Of a DNA stretch of 6,751 bases, positions 1 through 5,754 are shown piece after piece. Made by a program: the position numbers and the translations under genes. How positions within the stretch are numbered: position 1 is the stretch's first letter; every line of letters starts with the position of its first letter. Origin of the DNA: Acidisarcina sp. (GTDB lineage Bacteria > Acidobacteriota > Blastocatellia > Pyrinomonadales > Pyrinomonadaceae); contig JAJNPX010000087.1 of NCBI GenBank assembly GCA_021155145.1, positions 1 through 6,751 on the forward strand. Direction: 5' to 3'. The notes beneath the pieces are model-generated. The model saw only the letters and a program-made list of their open reading frames with translations, was not told the origin of the DNA and did not search any database.

Positions 1-1
1 C

Positions 2-313
2 ATTACCGTCTCTCTCGACGACCCCGCCGATATATCGACCACGGTGCCGAAATTCCTCGGCCAAATGAAGGCAGGTATGCCAGCTTATCTCCTGAAAACC
101 CCTGACGAGAGCGCCGTCATTTCTTCGGTGTCAAAGGATTGGCGTGGCGGAATGCCCTTCACAGCCCTTTACGGCTCGGACGGAAAGCTTGCATATTTTC
201 GCGAGGGAAAGGTCGTGATGGACGTCTTGCGGGCCGAGCTTGATAAGCTCCTCTCGAGTCGGACAGCGTCTGATGGAAACGACATGTTCGGATCCGATAT
301 CGCCGGAAAGTAG
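2..313 (+). CDS. Thioredoxin-fold (TlpA/redoxin-like) protein, C-terminal fragment
   Basis: The reading frame is open to the left edge, so this is the last 103 residues of a gene that starts upstream; the GTG at 44 is not needed as a start. The segment W-R-G-G-M-P-F-T-A-L-Y-G-S-D-G-K (about fragment residues 47-62) looks like the cis-proline loop and following beta strands of TlpA/redoxin proteins, where a G-x-P-T motif leads into a D-G-K turn. It ends in an amphipathic helix (V-L-R-A-E-L-D-K-L-L) and a disordered tail of about 18 residues. Family members are usually exported or membrane-tethered thiol oxidoreductases. The CxxC active site and any signal peptide would lie outside the window, so I cannot tell whether this one is catalytic. 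The fold call is fairly firm; the exact role is open. It converges on the 3D-domain gene, with a hairpin between them. Confidence 0.6.
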   Translation: MTVSLDDPADISTTVPKFLGQMKAGMPAYLLKTPDESAVISSVSKDWRGGMPFTALYGSDGKLAYFREGKVVMDVLRAELDKLLSSRTASDGNDMFGSDIAGK

Positions 314-314
314 A

Positions 315-343
315 AAGCCGCCACGGAACCTCCGAAGCGGCTT
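315..343. terminator. Hairpin between convergent genes, possible bidirectional terminator
   Basis: The 7-bp arms AAGCCGC (315-321) and GCGGCTT (337-343) enclose a second 4-bp stem, CGGA (324-327) with TCCG (331-334), closed by a 3-nt loop. The hairpin begins two bases after the + strand stop codon and ends 21 bases before the - strand stop codon. The T tracts on both sides are short and impure (CTTCTC on +, TTTCTA on -), so termination is plausible but not strong. Confidence 0.5.
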
Positions 344-364
344 CTCGACTATGTTCAATCGTAA

Positions 365-919
365 TTAAAGTGCGCTGATCGTTACCGTACGCCGCCCGAA
401 ACGTCTTGCCTCGGCACAGCTTGCCATCCAAATATCGATCTTTCGCCCTTTGATGCGGCCGCCTGTGTCTGAAACCAGATACTCGCCGCTGTACTGCCCG
501 GCACCGATTTTGACCCTGCTTCCGAGCCGCAATATTCTCGGGTCGGCCGCTATCAGGCCCTTACGAACGCCGTGGCCAAGAGCCGTTTTACCTCTCAGGC
601 AATAAGCAGTGGCTGTAAAGCTGCCTCTGCTCGAACCTGCGGTGCTGCGTGTCGAAACGGTCTTTTCGACGTTATTGCCCTTTACCTTTTTATTCTTATC
701 TTGATCCTGGTCTTTGTCCTGGACCAGTTTTTCAGTACCTTTATTCGTATTATTAACTGCTTCTTTTAAATCTATATTCGAATCAACAACTGCTTTAACT
801 ACTTTCTGCGAATCCTTCGCTGAACTGAGGGCTTCCGGGGCTTTCGTCTGTGCGTATAAGAATACGACGCAAAGACTGAGGACCGTCAGAATGGCTCCTC
901 CTCTGACGAATTTGTTCAT
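365..919 (-). CDS. Secreted 3D-domain (double-psi beta-barrel) protein
   Basis: A 184-residue exported protein. Residues 1-24 form a signal peptide (M-N-K-F-V-R, a hydrophobic core, probable cut near L-Y-A). Residues about 28-98 are a charged low-complexity linker rich in D, K, Q and N. Residues about 100-184 match the 3D domain named for three conserved aspartates: T-A-Y-C, then A-A-D126-P-R, L-G-S-R-V, S-D151-T-G-G, I-K-G-R-K-I-D162-I and F-G-R-R-T-V. The fold resembles the catalytic barrel of MltA lytic transglycosylases and RlpA, and family members act on or near peptidoglycan outside the cytoplasm. An enzymatic role here is inferred only. The start at 919 is preferred over an upstream in-frame ATG at 1093 because GGAGAG sits 7 bases upstream and the signal peptide begins there; the longer version would place 58 arginine- and proline-rich residues ahead of it. 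The gene appears monocistronic. Confidence 0.82.
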   Translation of the reverse strand: MNKFVRGGAILTVLSLCVVFLYAQTKAPEALSSAKDSQKVVKAVVDSNIDLKEAVNNTNKGTEKLVQDKDQDQDKNKKVKGNNVEKTVSTRSTAGSSRGSFTATAYCLRGKTALGHGVRKGLIAADPRILRLGSRVKIGAGQYSGEYLVSDTGGRIKGRKIDIWMASCAEARRFGRRTVTISAL

Positions 920-1284
920 TTGTAACTCTCCTGTCAAAAACGTTAACCAAACATACGAAGATGGAAAAGGAAGAAAAACCGGCATCTTCCAATTAACCCA
1001 TCTCGCGCGGGAAGAATGTCTAGCTAACCGTGGTGGCGGCGAATTCCGCCAGTTTCGGGCGATAATGCCTGAAACAATTTGATAGGCTATCATCCGAAGT
1101 AGGGGCTGTCCAACCCGGAAAATGCCCGCAAACTGTTCATTCTGTTACAATTGTTGTGTTTTAAGGCGCTTACGGGTGGCAATTTTTCTCAGTTTTGATA
1201 GACTCTAGTGCCATATCCGTCGGCGATATTGCCGATATCCGACGATTTCGCAGCCGCATCAACAAATACTCCGAGGAAGCAAAT
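920..1284. other. Divergent intergenic region between 3D-domain and PilZ genes
   Basis: These 365 bases hold the 5' regions of two divergent genes. I see no convincing gene or RNA. Next to the - strand gene is a clear ribosome-binding site (AGGAGAG, about 927-933 read on the - strand). A weak sigma-70-like pair for that gene is TTGGAC (1113-1108) and TAGCCT (1089-1084) with 18-base spacing, which I do not trust. The stretch 1135-1200 is AT-richer than its surroundings, as expected near promoters, and includes the 8-bp palindrome ACAATTGT. For the + strand gene, TGGCAA followed 16 bases later by TAGACT (ending near 1205) is a poor promoter match. The leader also contains an inverted repeat, listed separately. 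Confidence 0.5.
1218..1244 (+). repeat. Inverted repeat in the PilZ gene leader
   Basis: CGTCGG (1218-1223) is complementary to CCGACG (1239-1244) around a 15-base loop. The string ATATCCG also occurs twice directly (1213-1219 and 1235-1241). The repeat lies 41 bases before the PilZ start codon, so it could be a leader hairpin or a regulator-binding site. No T tract follows, so it is not an intrinsic terminator. Chance is a real alternative at this length. Confidence 0.3.
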
Positions 1285-1650
1285 ATGCAGGACCGCCGAC
1301 ACGGTGCACGACACGCGATCTCTTTTCCCATCAGGGTCCGTTGGAAGGACGAGGCCGGAAAGGAGGTTTTTGAAGAGGGCCTGACGGAGAATGTCGGCCC
1401 CGCCGGCACGTTGATCTATCTGCCCAGAAAGCTGCCAAGCGTCGGGGCCAAGGTCGAGCTTACCGTCGTCGAAAACCCGGACGATGAGGTGACCGTCTCG
1501 GCCGAGGTGATCCGCCTCGAACGCAATGCCGCCCATCCGCAGGTCGCGCTTAACCTGACCGAGGGCATGCGTGTCTGGAAAAAGAAGGTCTGGGACCTCG
1601 CCGGAGAAACGATCGCGGGCCAACAGCCGGAAGGCGACGACGACTGGTAG
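1285..1650 (+). CDS. Small PilZ-domain-like protein
   Basis: A 121-residue cytoplasmic protein with no signal peptide or membrane segment. It begins with the arginine motif R5-H-G-A-R9 (the RxxxR of PilZ domains), followed by beta strands (I-S-F-P-I-R-V-R-W). Next comes E-N36-V-G38-P-A-G41, where canonical c-di-GMP-binding PilZ domains have (D/N)xSxxG, then L-I-Y-L-P-R-K-L-P-S-V-G-A-K-V-E-L and further strands to about residue 92. The order and length match single-domain PilZ proteins, which typically sense cyclic di-GMP and adjust motility, adhesion or secretion. Serine replaced by glycine in the second motif leaves binding uncertain. The ATG at 1285 is chosen because GAGGA lies 7 bases upstream; a TTG at 1195 in the same frame would add 30 residues without a ribosome-binding site. 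The C-terminus is acidic (D-D-D-W). The next gene starts 17 bases after the stop codon, suggesting co-transcription. Confidence 0.68.
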   Translation: MQDRRHGARHAISFPIRVRWKDEAGKEVFEEGLTENVGPAGTLIYLPRKLPSVGAKVELTVVENPDDEVTVSAEVIRLERNAAHPQVALNLTEGMRVWKKKVWDLAGETIAGQQPEGDDDW

Positions 1651-1667
1651 GCCGATCCAATCACAAT

Positions 1668-2846
1668 ATGAAGATACTGGTTCTCGGCGCCGGCCGTATG
1701 GGACACGGGGCTGCCTTTGATCTGATACACAATTCGCCCGAGGTCGAATCGGTCACGATCGCGGATCTCGATCTGGAAAAGGCCGAAGCGGTGGCCAGGG
1801 CCGTGAGCACCGACCGCATAAAGGCGGCGAAGATCGACGTCTCGAACGAGGCCGACGCCGCGCGGATCATGGCTCCGCACGATTCGGCTATCTCGTGCGT
1901 CAACTATTGGTACAACGAATCCCTTTCGCGTGCAGCGATCGGGACAGGGACGAATTTCTGCGACCTCGGCGGCAATAACTACGTTGTCGATTCGCAGCTT
2001 GCTCTGGATGACGAAGCAAAGGCGGCCGGGATCAGTATCATTCCGGATTGCGGCCTCGCCCCCGGAATGGTATCCATCCTGGCAATGCACGGGGCGAAGC
2101 AGTTCGAGACGCTCGACGAGATCCGCATCCGTGTCGGCGGATTGCCGCAAAACCCGCAGCCGCCGCTAGATTATCAGTTGGTCTTCAGCGTGGAAGGCCT
2201 TATCAATGAATACGTCGAGGTCGCGCGGGTCATTCGCGACGGCAAGATCGGGGAAGTCCCGTCGATGACCGAACTCGAATCGCTTTCGTTCGATGGGTTT
2301 CCGCCGCTTGAGGCCTTCCAGACCTCGGGCGGCACGTCCACGCTTCCCGACACGTTTCTCGGCAAGATCAAGGAACTCGATTACAAGACCATCCGATACT
2401 CGGGCCACTGTGAAAAGTTCCGGGCGATGATCGAGTTGGGTTTGTGTTCAAGTGAGGAGATCGTTTTGTCAGAACCGGGAGCGGTAGCGACCGGATTTAG
2501 CCCGCGCAAGCTGTTTGGCGATCTTCTGCAAAAGCATCTCCCGGCCGACGGCCCCGATTACGTCCTTGTCCGCCTCGAATTCACCGGCGCCCCGAAGGCC
2601 GACCAATCCGAAATCCAAGATCCAAAATCCAAAATGCTGCGGTACGACATCGTCGACCGCTTCGATCCCTCCACAGGCCTTTCGGCGATGATGCGCACCA
2701 CCGCCTTTCCCGCGTCGATCATCGCCCAAATGATGGCCCGCGGAGACGTCTCACGACGCGGAGCAACGCCCCAGGAACTCGCCATCGACCCCGACAAGTT
2801 CGTAGCTGAACTCGCCCGGCGAGATATCGTGCCTAAGATCTATTAA
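1668..2846 (+). CDS. Saccharopine/lysine dehydrogenase-family NAD(P)-dependent oxidoreductase
   Basis: 392 residues, a normal length for the family. The N-terminal Rossmann fold shows G7-A-G9-R-M-G12, and the second strand ends in D33 (T-I-A-D), which usually favours NAD over NADP. Other family segments are C-D-L-G-G-N-N (98-104), P-D-C-G-L-A-P-G-M (126-134), R-Y-D-I-V-D-R-F-D (325-333) and M-M-R-T-T-A-F-P-A (341-349). Relatives include saccharopine reductase, L-lysine 6-dehydrogenase and carboxynorspermidine dehydrogenase. Sequence alone does not separate these, though the overall pattern is closest to the lysine 6-dehydrogenase/saccharopine dehydrogenase group. No lysine-pathway gene lies beside it to decide the matter. 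Residues 313-322 come from a run of 7-bp repeats and extend a surface loop. There is no clear Shine-Dalgarno before the ATG, but M-K-I-L-V-L-G-A-G is a classic Rossmann N-terminus and the PilZ stop is only 17 bases upstream, so translation may depend on the preceding gene. Confidence 0.85.
   Translation: MKILVLGAGRMGHGAAFDLIHNSPEVESVTIADLDLEKAEAVARAVSTDRIKAAKIDVSNEADAARIMAPHDSAISCVNYWYNESLSRAAIGTGTNFCDLGGNNYVVDSQLALDDEAKAAGISIIPDCGLAPGMVSILAMHGAKQFETLDEIRIRVGGLPQNPQPPLDYQLVFSVEGLINEYVEVARVIRDGKIGEVPSMTELESLSFDGFPPLEAFQTSGGTSTLPDTFLGKIKELDYKTIRYSGHCEKFRAMIELGLCSSEEIVLSEPGAVATGFSPRKLFGDLLQKHLPADGPDYVLVRLEFTGAPKADQSEIQDPKSKMLRYDIVDRFDPSTGLSAMMRTTAFPASIIAQMMARGDVSRRGATPQELAIDPDKFVAELARRDIVPKIY
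2605..2632 (+). repeat. Four tandem heptamers (consensus AATCCAA) inside a coding sequence
   Basis: The units are AATCCGA, AATCCAA, GATCCAA and AATCCAA, followed by a further AAT. The run encodes Q-S-E-I-Q-D-P-K-S-K in the oxidoreductase gene. On the opposite strand the period-7 pattern reads as the F-W-I-L-D-F-G type of peptide that such heptamers give when translated. Similar short tandem heptamers are known in cyanobacteria and some other bacteria, mostly between genes. Confidence 0.8.
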
Positions 2847-2884
2847 CTAAACCCGATCTGAATGGTTGGGATCTAAACAAAGGC

Positions 2885-2916
2885 AAAACAAAAAAGGCCT
2901 GCCAAAAAGGCAAGCC
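2885..2916 (-). terminator. Rho-independent terminator of the ECF sigma gene
   Basis: Read on the - strand, GGCTTGCC (2916-2909), a 5-base T loop and GGCAGGCC (2903-2896) form an 8-bp stem with one mismatch. It is followed at once by six T residues and then GTTTT (to 2885). It lies 22 bases after the sigma-factor stop codon. On the + strand no T run follows the stem, so it probably serves the - strand transcript only. Confidence 0.85.
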
Positions 2917-2937
2917 CCGACCATACAAAACTTATCT

Positions 2938-3594
2938 TCAGGCGGTAAGTCCGACCAATCTCGGATTTGCCTTCTTTTTCAGGAGCTTGCGCAGTTTTAT
3001 GCGGGCTTTGTGAAGTTGTGATTTTGATGTGCCGACCGAACAGCCAAGTATCCGTGCAACTTCCTCGTGTTCAAATCCCTCTACGTCGTGCAGGACGAAT
3101 ACATTCTTGTAGCCGTCGGGTAGCTGGTCGATCGCATTTTCCAAGGCGATCTTGTCGACGATCGGCATCTTGTTCGGATTCGATGTGCCGGCGACGATCT
3201 GGTCCGGTGTATCACCTTCTTCCGTGGTCTTTTCGAACTTTACGTTTCGCTTCCTGAAGTGCATCAATACCTGATTGACCGTCATACGGTGAAGCCACGT
3301 CGTAAAGGCCGAGTCGCCGCGAAAACTGCCGATCTTCCGGTAAAGCTGGATGAAGACATCCTGAGTCAGGTCTTCGGCTTCGTGAGCGTTCTGGAGCATC
3401 CGAAGGCAGATCGAATACACCCTGCGGTGATGCCGCTGATAAACTTCCTCAAAGGCAACCATATCACCGCCTGCTGCCGCCTGCGTGAGGTCGTAATCCT
3501 TGACCTTGTCATATGCAAGCGTCTTACCCGCGTCGCTGCTGACCGACTTACCGCTTATCACCGGGAAATTTAGTGTTTCTGCTGTCATTTCCAT
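2938..3594 (-). CDS. ECF-type RNA polymerase sigma factor (RpoE-like)
   Basis: 218 residues. Region 2 spans about 47-115: [13 protein letters not shown], the core-binding segment E-D-L-T-Q-D-V-F (74-81) and the promoter-melting and -10 recognition segment [11 protein letters not shown] (97-107). A variable linker follows. Region 4 (about 150-204) begins L-E-N-A-I-D-Q-L-P and contains the helix-turn-helix [23 protein letters not shown] that reads the -35 box. Regions 1.2 and 3 are absent, as in ECF sigmas. About 40 residues precede region 2, somewhat long for the class. It directs core polymerase to a stress or envelope regulon. The ATG at 3594 has AAGGGGG three bases upstream; the ATG at 3588 sits at a more usual distance, so the start is uncertain by two codons. 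A terminator follows directly, and no anti-sigma gene is downstream. Confidence 0.92.
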   Translation of the reverse strand: MEMTAETLNFPVISGKSVSSDAGKTLAYDKVKDYDLTQAAAGGDMVAFEEVYQRHHRRVYSICLRMLQNAHEAEDLTQDVFIQLYRKIGSFRGDSAFTTWLHRMTVNQVLMHFRKRNVKFEKTTEEGDTPDQIVAGTSNPNKMPIVDKIALENAIDQLPDGYKNVFVLHDVEGFEHEEVARILGCSVGTSKSQLHKARIKLRKLLKKKANPRLVGLTA

Positions 3595-3660
3595 GTTCCC
3601 CCTTGATCACCTTCTTCAAGCGCCGTGCCAGATCGATCGCGTTTGAATGTCGGCATACTA

Positions 3661-3688
3661 TTAGACGCTGAGAACTTAATTTTGTTCC
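3661..3688 (-). promoter_or_regulatory. ECF-type promoter of the sigma gene (probable autoregulation)
   Basis: On the - strand, GGAAC (3688-3684) is followed after exactly 16 bases by CGTC (3667-3664), then TAA. The E. coli sigma-E and wider ECF promoter pattern is GGAAC, about 16 bases, then CGTC/GTCTAA. Transcription would begin near 3655, giving a leader of roughly 60 bases before the ATG. The match of both boxes and the spacing, directly upstream of an ECF sigma gene, argues for self-activation; this is inferred, not shown. Confidence 0.72.
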
Positions 3689-3816
3689 TTATTTACGGCA
3701 TAGTTTACGGGCATACCTTCGAATTCGACCGTCATCTAAGTTGAGATTCAGTCTAACCGATGTGCAGTCAATGCTTCATTCCTGCACGAAATAGTGTACG
3801 TACCGAATCAATACGA

Positions 3817-3845
3817 TTGTAGCGCCTATTGCGCCATGCTACGAT
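3817..3845 (+). promoter_or_regulatory. Possible sigma-70-type promoter for the membrane-protein gene
   Basis: TTGTAG (3817-3822) and TACGAT (3840-3845) are spaced by 17 bases, matching 3 of 6 and 4 of 6 consensus positions. Transcription would start about 45 bases before the ATG. An alternative -35-like TTGACC at 3857-3862 has no good -10 partner. Low confidence. Confidence 0.3.
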
Positions 3846-3897
3846 TATTATTGCTATTGACCAGCGGGTTTATTCCGGTGCTTGATCGCACCTCTCT

Positions 3898-4617
3898 ATG
3901 AAAAGGCTTAGCAGTTATCTTTTTTTCCTGTTGATAACGATCGCCGTCGGTCAGGGTGCCGCTTTTGGCCAGCAGGGCGGGTACAAGAGCCAGGAGGTCG
4001 CGGAGAGCGACGGCATCCCGGTACTTATCAAACACTTGCCTGATTGGGAGGCGGTGCGGGGCAGAGCCAGCCTGACCAATTCTATCGAGGAAATTAGGAA
4101 AGAATTTGGCTCACCCGAGGTTCTTAACGGGTTCGATCTGAACGGCGGGGCCGAGGCGGCTTTCGCTTCATACCCTGAGGGAAAGCTGCTCCTGATCGAA
4201 TTTCCCACGCCGCAAGGCTCATCTGCGGCGGATGCGGCGATCCAGGCTCGTATCGGAGCAACCCCAAATGTTGTGTATCGCAGGATAGGAAACTACAACG
4301 CACTCGTTTTCGATGCCACTGAACCGGCGAATGCAAATTTGCTGCTCGACAAGATCAGCTACGGCAAGACGGTCCAATGGCTTGGCGAAGATCCTTTTCT
4401 GCTACAAAAGTTCGAACGCTACATCGCAAATACCGGCCGCGATGTCGCCATATCGACGGTACTTTTCATTCTGGGGATCTTTGCAACCGCTATCCTTCTG
4501 GGCGTCGGCTCCGGTTACGCATATTTCCGGTTTCGTGAACAGCAGCGCTCACACCGCACTGCATTTTCCGATGCCGGAGGGTTGACTCGGCTCAATCTGG
4601 ACGATCTTTCCGACTAG
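3898..4617 (+). CDS. Unrecognised exported protein with one C-terminal membrane anchor
   Basis: 239 residues of a family I do not recognise. Residues 1-24 are a signal peptide (M-K-R-L, a hydrophobic run, then A-A-F-G). Residues about 25-180 form a soluble, presumably periplasmic domain with alternating strands and helices, including L-I-K-H-L-P-D-W-E, L-L-L-I-E-F-P-T-P-Q, Y-N-A-L-V-F-D-A and K-T-V-Q-W-L-G-E-D-P. It contains no cysteine. Residues about 183-208 are one transmembrane helix, followed by the basic segment R-F-R-E-Q-Q-R-S-H-R and a cytoplasmic tail of about 29 residues ending L-D-D-L-S-D. The predicted topology is type I: bulk outside, tail inside. There is no Shine-Dalgarno before the ATG, but the signal peptide supports this start. 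The gene is divergent from the ECF sigma factor, so a link to envelope sensing is possible but unproven. Its stop is one base from the stop of the convergent gene. Confidence 0.7.
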   Translation: MKRLSSYLFFLLITIAVGQGAAFGQQGGYKSQEVAESDGIPVLIKHLPDWEAVRGRASLTNSIEEIRKEFGSPEVLNGFDLNGGAEAAFASYPEGKLLLIEFPTPQGSSAADAAIQARIGATPNVVYRRIGNYNALVFDATEPANANLLLDKISYGKTVQWLGEDPFLLQKFERYIANTGRDVAISTVLFILGIFATAILLGVGSGYAYFRFREQQRSHRTAFSDAGGLTRLNLDDLSD

Positions 4618-4618
4618 G

Positions 4619-5743
4619 TTACGGAAGATGCTCGACCAATCTCTCTATATCTTCAACCGTATTGTAGAAATGCGGAGAGATACGTAAGCGATCGTTCCGG
4701 GGACTCACGATAATGCCGTGCTCCTGAAGTTGTCTTGCTATCTCGCCGCAATGGATCCCGCCGGTGTGTTTCAGGCAGACGATCGCCGATCGTTCACCGG
4801 GCGCTCTGGAACTCACGATAGCGTAAGGCGTTCCCGCAAGCATTTCGCACAGATGATCGGTCAGGCCCCCGAGGTATGCCTCGATCGTCTCGAGGCCGGT
4901 CTCGGTCAACAGTTTCAGGCTCTGTTCGAGGCCATAGAATAACGACGAACAGCCGGTACCACTTTCCCACGCAAGTGCAGAACTCTGCCAGGGCTGTTCC
5001 CGGTCTTCGAAATCCCAAGGGGTCTCGACGCTGATCCAGCCCGTGAGTGTGGGTTCGACAGCCCGGCGGGCGCCATCGGAAAGATATAGAAATCCGCAGC
5101 CTTCGGGACCGCAAAGCCACTTATGGCTGGCTCCTGCTGCAATATCGACACCGAGAGCCGGAAGGTCAAAGCCGCGAGCTCCGAGCGCCTGAATGATATC
5201 GACCGCAAATAAAGCCCCCACAGCGTGTGCTGCTTCCGCAAGGTGCTGAAGATCGGCCTGAAAACCGCTTGCAAATTGGACCGCGCTGATCGTGACGAGC
5301 CGAGTACGCTCATCGATCAGCGACTTCAATTCTCCCAACTCGATCCGTCCGTCCCGTTCGGGGCATAGCCTGAGCTCGACGCCGTATTTATCTCGAACAC
5401 GCCGCCACGGATAAAAATTTGCCGGAAACTCGCCGGCAAAACTGACGATGTTGTCCTGGGTGTTCCAATCAAGGCCGTTGGCGATGGTGGCAAGGCCGTC
5501 CGAGGTATTTCGCATAAATGCGACGTGCTCGGCGCCGACATTTAGCATCGAAGCAAGAAGAGCACGTGCACGATCCTTGGTTGCGATCCAATCGGTATAG
5601 TGTTCCGTTCCGTGGTGGGAGACGTCGTTCAATTGGGACATCACCGCCTGAACGGCCGTCGTGGGCGGCGGCGAGACAGCGGCGCTGTTCAGATACGTGT
5701 ACTCGGTCGCTGCCGGAAAAAGTGCTCTGATCGATTCGTTCAT
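4619..5743 (-). CDS. Class-V aminotransferase-fold PLP enzyme (not a cysteine desulfurase)
   Basis: 374 residues, full length for the class-V (NifS/isopenicillin-N-epimerase-like) fold-type I PLP family. Visible landmarks are the N-terminal Y-L-N-S-A-A (17-22), the phosphate-binding R-N79-T80-S81-D-G (78-83), the cofactor-ring aspartate in V-D182-I-I-Q185, the PLP lysine in S-H-K208-W-L-C-G-P-E-G, and the C-terminal R-L-R-I-S-P-H-F-Y-N (352-361). The loop before that C-terminal motif, V-S-P-R-N-D, lacks the catalytic cysteine of SufS/IscS desulfurases. The protein is therefore more likely an aminotransferase, lyase or epimerase acting on an amino acid; the substrate cannot be told from sequence. 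The ATG at 5743 is preceded by only a weak purine stretch (GAAGATAG). It is divergent from lepB across about 90 bases and appears monocistronic. Confidence 0.85.
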   Translation of the reverse strand: MNESIRALFPAATEYTYLNSAAVSPPPTTAVQAVMSQLNDVSHHGTEHYTDWIATKDRARALLASMLNVGAEHVAFMRNTSDGLATIANGLDWNTQDNIVSFAGEFPANFYPWRRVRDKYGVELRLCPERDGRIELGELKSLIDERTRLVTISAVQFASGFQADLQHLAEAAHAVGALFAVDIIQALGARGFDLPALGVDIAAGASHKWLCGPEGCGFLYLSDGARRAVEPTLTGWISVETPWDFEDREQPWQSSALAWESGTGCSSLFYGLEQSLKLLTETGLETIEAYLGGLTDHLCEMLAGTPYAIVSSRAPGERSAIVCLKHTGGIHCGEIARQLQEHGIIVSPRNDRLRISPHFYNTVEDIERLVEHLP

Positions 5744-5754
5744 CTATCTTCGTT

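Larger units (their letters stand above)
3595..3897. other. Divergent intergenic region between sigma factor and membrane-protein gene
   Basis: 303 bases with no credible gene or structured RNA. From left to right it holds the sigma-factor ribosome-binding site (AAGGGGG on the - strand, near 3598-3604), the ECF-type promoter at 3661-3688, the 8-bp palindrome GTACGTAC near 3796-3803, two direct copies of TACGATT (3812-3818 and 3840-3846), and a possible sigma-70-type promoter for the + strand gene. The region is AT-richer than the flanking coding sequence. Confidence 0.55.

Noticed and set aside
920..1093. N-terminal extension of the 3D-domain protein to an ATG at 1093
   Set aside because: It would bury the signal peptide behind 58 arginine- and proline-rich residues, while a good ribosome-binding site precedes the ATG at 919.
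1084..1113. Sigma-70 promoter for the 3D-domain gene (TTGGAC-N18-TAGCCT)
   Set aside because: Both boxes are poor matches, the spacing is long, and the leader would be about 160 bases.
1195..1284. TTG start extending the PilZ-like protein by 30 residues
   Set aside because: There is no ribosome-binding site before 1195, and GAGGA sits at proper spacing before the ATG at 1285, which also matches the usual start of PilZ domains.
1140..1284. Possible c-di-GMP riboswitch in the PilZ leader
   Set aside because: I could not find the conserved GEMM core or its paired stems; the short inverted repeat alone does not support a riboswitch.
2605..2635. CRISPR-like repeat
   Set aside because: The units are only 7 bp, directly adjacent, with no spacers.
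2469..2729. Opposite-strand reading frame containing F-W-I-L-D-F-G
   Set aside because: This is the translation of the heptamer repeat on the non-coding strand of the dehydrogenase gene; it has no other support.
3898..4617. Calling the membrane protein an anti-sigma factor
   Set aside because: Typical membrane anti-sigmas have an N-terminal cytoplasmic sigma-binding domain. This protein has a signal peptide, an exterior domain and only a 29-residue inside tail, with no zinc-finger motif.
4619..5743. Naming the class-V enzyme sufS, nifS or iscS
   Set aside because: The active-site cysteine loop is missing, and no iron-sulfur assembly genes are nearby.
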